6,609 bases of DNA, taken from NCBI GenBank assembly GCA_016937175.1, contig JAFGWL010000060.1, positions 1 through 6,609 of the forward strand, in the 5' to 3' direction. Shown here piece after piece: positions 4,697 to 6,609 of the stretch; the stretch's first letter is position 1, and each line of letters opens with the position of its first letter. A model generated the notes under the pieces. The model was not told the origin of the DNA and made no database searches. It worked only from the letters and a program-made list of their open reading frames with translations. This DNA is from Candidatus Mcinerneyibacteriota bacterium. GTDB lineage: Bacteria > Macinerneyibacteriota > Macinerneyibacteria > Macinerneyibacteriales > DSCS01. A program made the translations under genes and the position numbers.

Positions 4697-5536
4697 ATGA
4701 CGCAAAAAGGATTGTGGATCGCTCTTCTGATCATCGTTTTCATCATCGCGGCCTTTTTCATTACCTCTGAAAGGAGTGAAAGAGGATTCACCGTGGCCGT
4801 GGTCACAGGGACGACTTTTGAAAAAGAAGCACGGCGCTTTCCCGGAGTCTCGGAAGTCAAGCTTTATGAAGACGACAATCAGACTCTCACGGAACTGGCC
4901 AACGGACGGGTGGATGCGGTGATCACCGACCGTCTGGTCGCCCTGACAGGGATCAAAAAGGGCGGCTATGATAATCTGAAGCTCGCCGGCGGCCTTCTCT
5001 ATTATGAGACCATCGGCGTGGCTCTGGGAAAAGAGGATGATGCCTTACGCCAGGCCATCAATAAAGCTCTGAACGAGATCATCGCCGACGGGACCTACGA
5101 GAAGATCAGCAAAAAATACTTCAATGCAGACATCCTCGAAGGGGTCGAACGGAAGATCACCTTCCCCGATGAACCGCAAGCTACCGATGGCTCATGGGCA
5201 AAAGCAAAAAAAAGGGGAGTTTTGAGCTTTGCCATGAGCGGCGGATATCCTCCCTTTAACTATTACAATGAGAATAACGAACTCACTGGATTCGATGTTG
5301 AGATCGCCGAAGCCGTCTGCGAAAGGCTGGGAGTCCGTTATAAGCCTGTGACCACAGCCTGGGACGGGATCATCGAAGGCCTTCGCGCCGGGCGCTACGA
5401 CGGGGTCTGGGGAAGCATGGCCATCACAGAAGAGCGTCTTGAGATCGTCGATTTTACCGATCCTTATTATGTCTCGGGAGCCCAGCTGGTCGTCCGGGAA
5501 GACTCCCCCATCACCGGTGCAGAGAGTCTGCGCTGA
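4697..5536 (+). CDS. Amino acid ABC transporter substrate-binding protein with circularly permuted SBP_bac_3 domain
   Basis: This 279-residue protein should capture a polar amino acid outside the inner membrane and deliver it to the permease encoded next. Residues 5-22 are a hydrophobic anchor with no lipobox cysteine and no clear AxA cleavage site. Residues 30-147 match the C-terminal half of HisJ/GlnH-like proteins: TVAVVTGTTFEKEA (32-45), NGRVDAVITD (69-78), then the usual terminal helix GTYEKISKKYF (132-142). After a linker (148-164), residues 165-279 match the N-terminal half: KRGVLSFAMSGGYPPF (172-187), GFDVEIAEAV (198-207), WDGIIEGLRAGRYD (222-235), ITEERLEIVDFTDPYY (243-258), ending after the first hinge strand at AESLR. 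The order is therefore swapped relative to the family. Likely ligand contacts remain: T39/T40, D78, Y184, W222, R247. The start is supported by AAAGGAG at 4685-4691, and the permease follows 23 nt after the stop. Confidence 0.92.
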   Translation: MTQKGLWIALLIIVFIIAAFFITSERSERGFTVAVVTGTTFEKEARRFPGVSEVKLYEDDNQTLTELANGRVDAVITDRLVALTGIKKGGYDNLKLAGGLLYYETIGVALGKEDDALRQAINKALNEIIADGTYEKISKKYFNADILEGVERKITFPDEPQATDGSWAKAKKRGVLSFAMSGGYPPFNYYNENNELTGFDVEIAEAVCERLGVRYKPVTTAWDGIIEGLRAGRYDGVWGSMAITEERLEIVDFTDPYYVSGAQLVVREDSPITGAESLR

Positions 5537-5559
5537 ACTTCGACCAAGGAGGCTGACCC

Positions 5560-6210
5560 ATGGATTTGTCCAAGATCCTTACCTTTGTCCCCTATTTTCT
5601 TCCTGCAGCGTGGATGACTCTGAAGATCACCACCATGGGCATCCTCATAGGCCTGATGATAGGCTTTCCCATGGCTTTCGGACGCCTTTCATCCCGCCGC
5701 TGGATCTCACTGCCGGCAAAGGGCTATATCGCCCTGATCCGGGGAACCCCCCTTCTTCTGCAGCTCTTCGTCGTCTACTATGGCATGGTCCGGCTCGTGG
5801 CCCTGGACCCTCTTCCGTCTGCGGCCCTGGCGCTGGGCGTCCATAACGGAGCTTATATCGCCGAGATCATCCGGGGGGCTATCCAGTCTATCAGCAGGGG
5901 GCAAATGGAGGCAGCCCGCTCCCTCGGTATGACTCATATGCAGGCCATGCGCCGGGTCATCATACCTCAGGCCCTCCTCCGTGCACTTCCCCCTCTGGGA
6001 AACCAGTTTATCATCGCCCTGAAGGACTCTTCCCTGGCTAGTACCGTGACAGTCAGGGAGCTGGTCCTCACATCGCGCCAGCTGGCCTCTTCCAATTTTA
6101 TGATGATGGAGATGCTGGCCATTGCAGCAGTCTTCTACCTGATCCTCACAGGGCTCCTGACTCTCCTTGTGAATCATCTGGAAGTCAAGATGTCTGTGAG
6201 CCGGGCTTAG
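5560..6210 (+). CDS. Polar amino acid ABC transporter permease (HisM/GlnP-like)
   Basis: This 216-residue inner-membrane protein forms the transport channel, probably as a homodimer because only one permease gene is present before the ATPase gene. It shows the polar amino acid family mark RGTPLLLQLFVVYYG (61-75), the segment GAYIAEIIRGAIQSI (97-111), and the EAA loop EAARSLGMTHMQAMRRVIIP (117-136) that contacts the ATPase. Hydrophobic segments fit about five helices. Length is normal for the family. The ATG at 5560 has AAGGAGG at 5546-5552 with a 7-nt spacer. The substrate is not decided by the sequence; glutamine, arginine, histidine or cystine-type ligands are all possible. Confidence 0.95.
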   Translation: MDLSKILTFVPYFLPAAWMTLKITTMGILIGLMIGFPMAFGRLSSRRWISLPAKGYIALIRGTPLLLQLFVVYYGMVRLVALDPLPSAALALGVHNGAYIAEIIRGAIQSISRGQMEAARSLGMTHMQAMRRVIIPQALLRALPPLGNQFIIALKDSSLASTVTVRELVLTSRQLASSNFMMMEMLAIAAVFYLILTGLLTLLVNHLEVKMSVSRA

Positions 6211-6222
6211 AAAGGAGATCTC

Positions 6223-6609
6223 ATGAGTATGATCAAAATACGAAACCTCTACAAGAGCTTTGGAGATCTGGAAGTCCTCAAGGGCCTGGACCTGGATGTG
6301 GAAGAGGGGGAAGTGGTGGTCATCATCGGAGCCAGCGGATCCGGGAAATCGACTTTACTCCGTTGTATCAACTTTCTGGAAGAGAGCGACAGCGGAGAGA
6401 TATGGGTCGAGGATAAGCTGGTCCATCATACGGGCAGCGACATCAACGCCGTCCGTCAGGAAGTGGGAATGGTCTTTCAGCACTTTAACCTCTTTCCCCA
6501 CATGACCGTTTTGGAAAATGTCATTGAAGGGCCGGTCCAGGTGAAAAAAGTCTCTCGTAAAAAAGCCGTTACCCGGGCCCATGAACTTCTGGATAAAGTG
6601 GGATTGTCT
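6223..6609 (+). CDS. Polar amino acid ABC transporter ATP-binding protein, N-terminal 129 residues (partial)
   Basis: This is the cytoplasmic ATPase that powers the permease, cut by the window end. It begins MSMIKIRNLYKSFGDLEVLK, carries Walker A GASGSGKST (36-44; Ala in place of the common Pro) and the Q-loop GMVFQHFNLFPHMTVLENV (82-100, Gln86). The HFNLFPHMTVLEN stretch is typical of GlnQ/HisP-type amino acid ATPases. The signature motif, Walker B and H-loop lie beyond the window. The ATG at 6223 has AAAGGAG at 6211-6217 with a 5-nt spacer, the same arrangement as the binding protein gene, and starts 12 nt after the permease stop. All three genes form one operon. Confidence 0.96.
   Translation, partial: MSMIKIRNLYKSFGDLEVLKGLDLDVEEGEVVVIIGASGSGKSTLLRCINFLEESDSGEIWVEDKLVHHTGSDINAVRQEVGMVFQHFNLFPHMTVLENVIEGPVQVKKVSRKKAVTRAHELLDKVGLS

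Noticed and set aside
4697-5536. Binding protein gene as a broken or truncated pseudogene
   Set aside because: Both halves of the domain are complete, ligand-contact residues are mostly kept, the frame is open, and promoter, ribosome site and downstream genes are intact; swapped order with nothing missing fits permutation better than decay.

Overview
The window is a bacterial chromosomal segment of moderate GC, densely packed with ordinary housekeeping and transport genes. The de novo lipoate pair lipB-lipA and a tRNA(Thr)-tRNA(Tyr)-tRNA(Gly)-tRNA(Thr)-tuf cluster, the same order and anticodons as the E. coli thrU-tyrU-glyT-thrT-tufB operon, suggest a diderm (Gram-negative type) bacterium. 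None of the four tRNA genes encodes its CCA end. I cannot fix the phylum from the sequence. Promoters close to the sigma-70 consensus (TTGACA, 16-17 bp, TATAAT-like) are easy to find.

Layout. Positions 1-629 (minus strand) hold the 5' end of tuf preceded by four tRNA genes; 630-837 hold two tandem promoters for that operon. Positions 838-3236 (minus strand) hold lipB, lipA and an uncharacterised membrane protein as a compact operon with its own promoter at 3256-3283. Positions 3293-4449 (minus strand) hold a GNAT acetyltransferase that overlaps a small four-helix membrane protein. Positions 4450-4696 form a divergent intergenic region containing a near-consensus plus-strand promoter and a leader of about 130 nt with small hairpins. 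Positions 4697-6609 (plus strand) encode a polar amino acid ABC transporter: binding protein, permease, and an ATPase cut by the window end.

The most unusual item is the transporter's binding protein (4697-5536). Read from N to C terminus, the two halves of a type II (SBP_bac_3, HisJ/GlnH-like) amino acid binding domain are in swapped order. After a membrane anchor, the protein starts at the point where a normal protein enters lobe 2. It runs to the normal C-terminal helix, crosses a short linker, then continues with the normal N-terminal half and stops just after the first hinge strand. The last residues (AESLR) and the first residues after the anchor (GFTVAVVTGTTF) would join seamlessly in a conventional family member. 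This is what a natural circular permutation looks like. Both halves are complete, the frame is open, the ribosome site and promoter are good, and permease and ATPase genes follow directly, so it looks like a working transporter component rather than a broken gene.

How the genes work together: the tRNA/tuf operon supplies the translation apparatus; LipB transfers octanoate from acyl carrier protein to lipoyl domains and LipA inserts the sulfurs; the ABC genes form one amino acid uptake system. The two membrane proteins and the acetyltransferase have no function I can assign.
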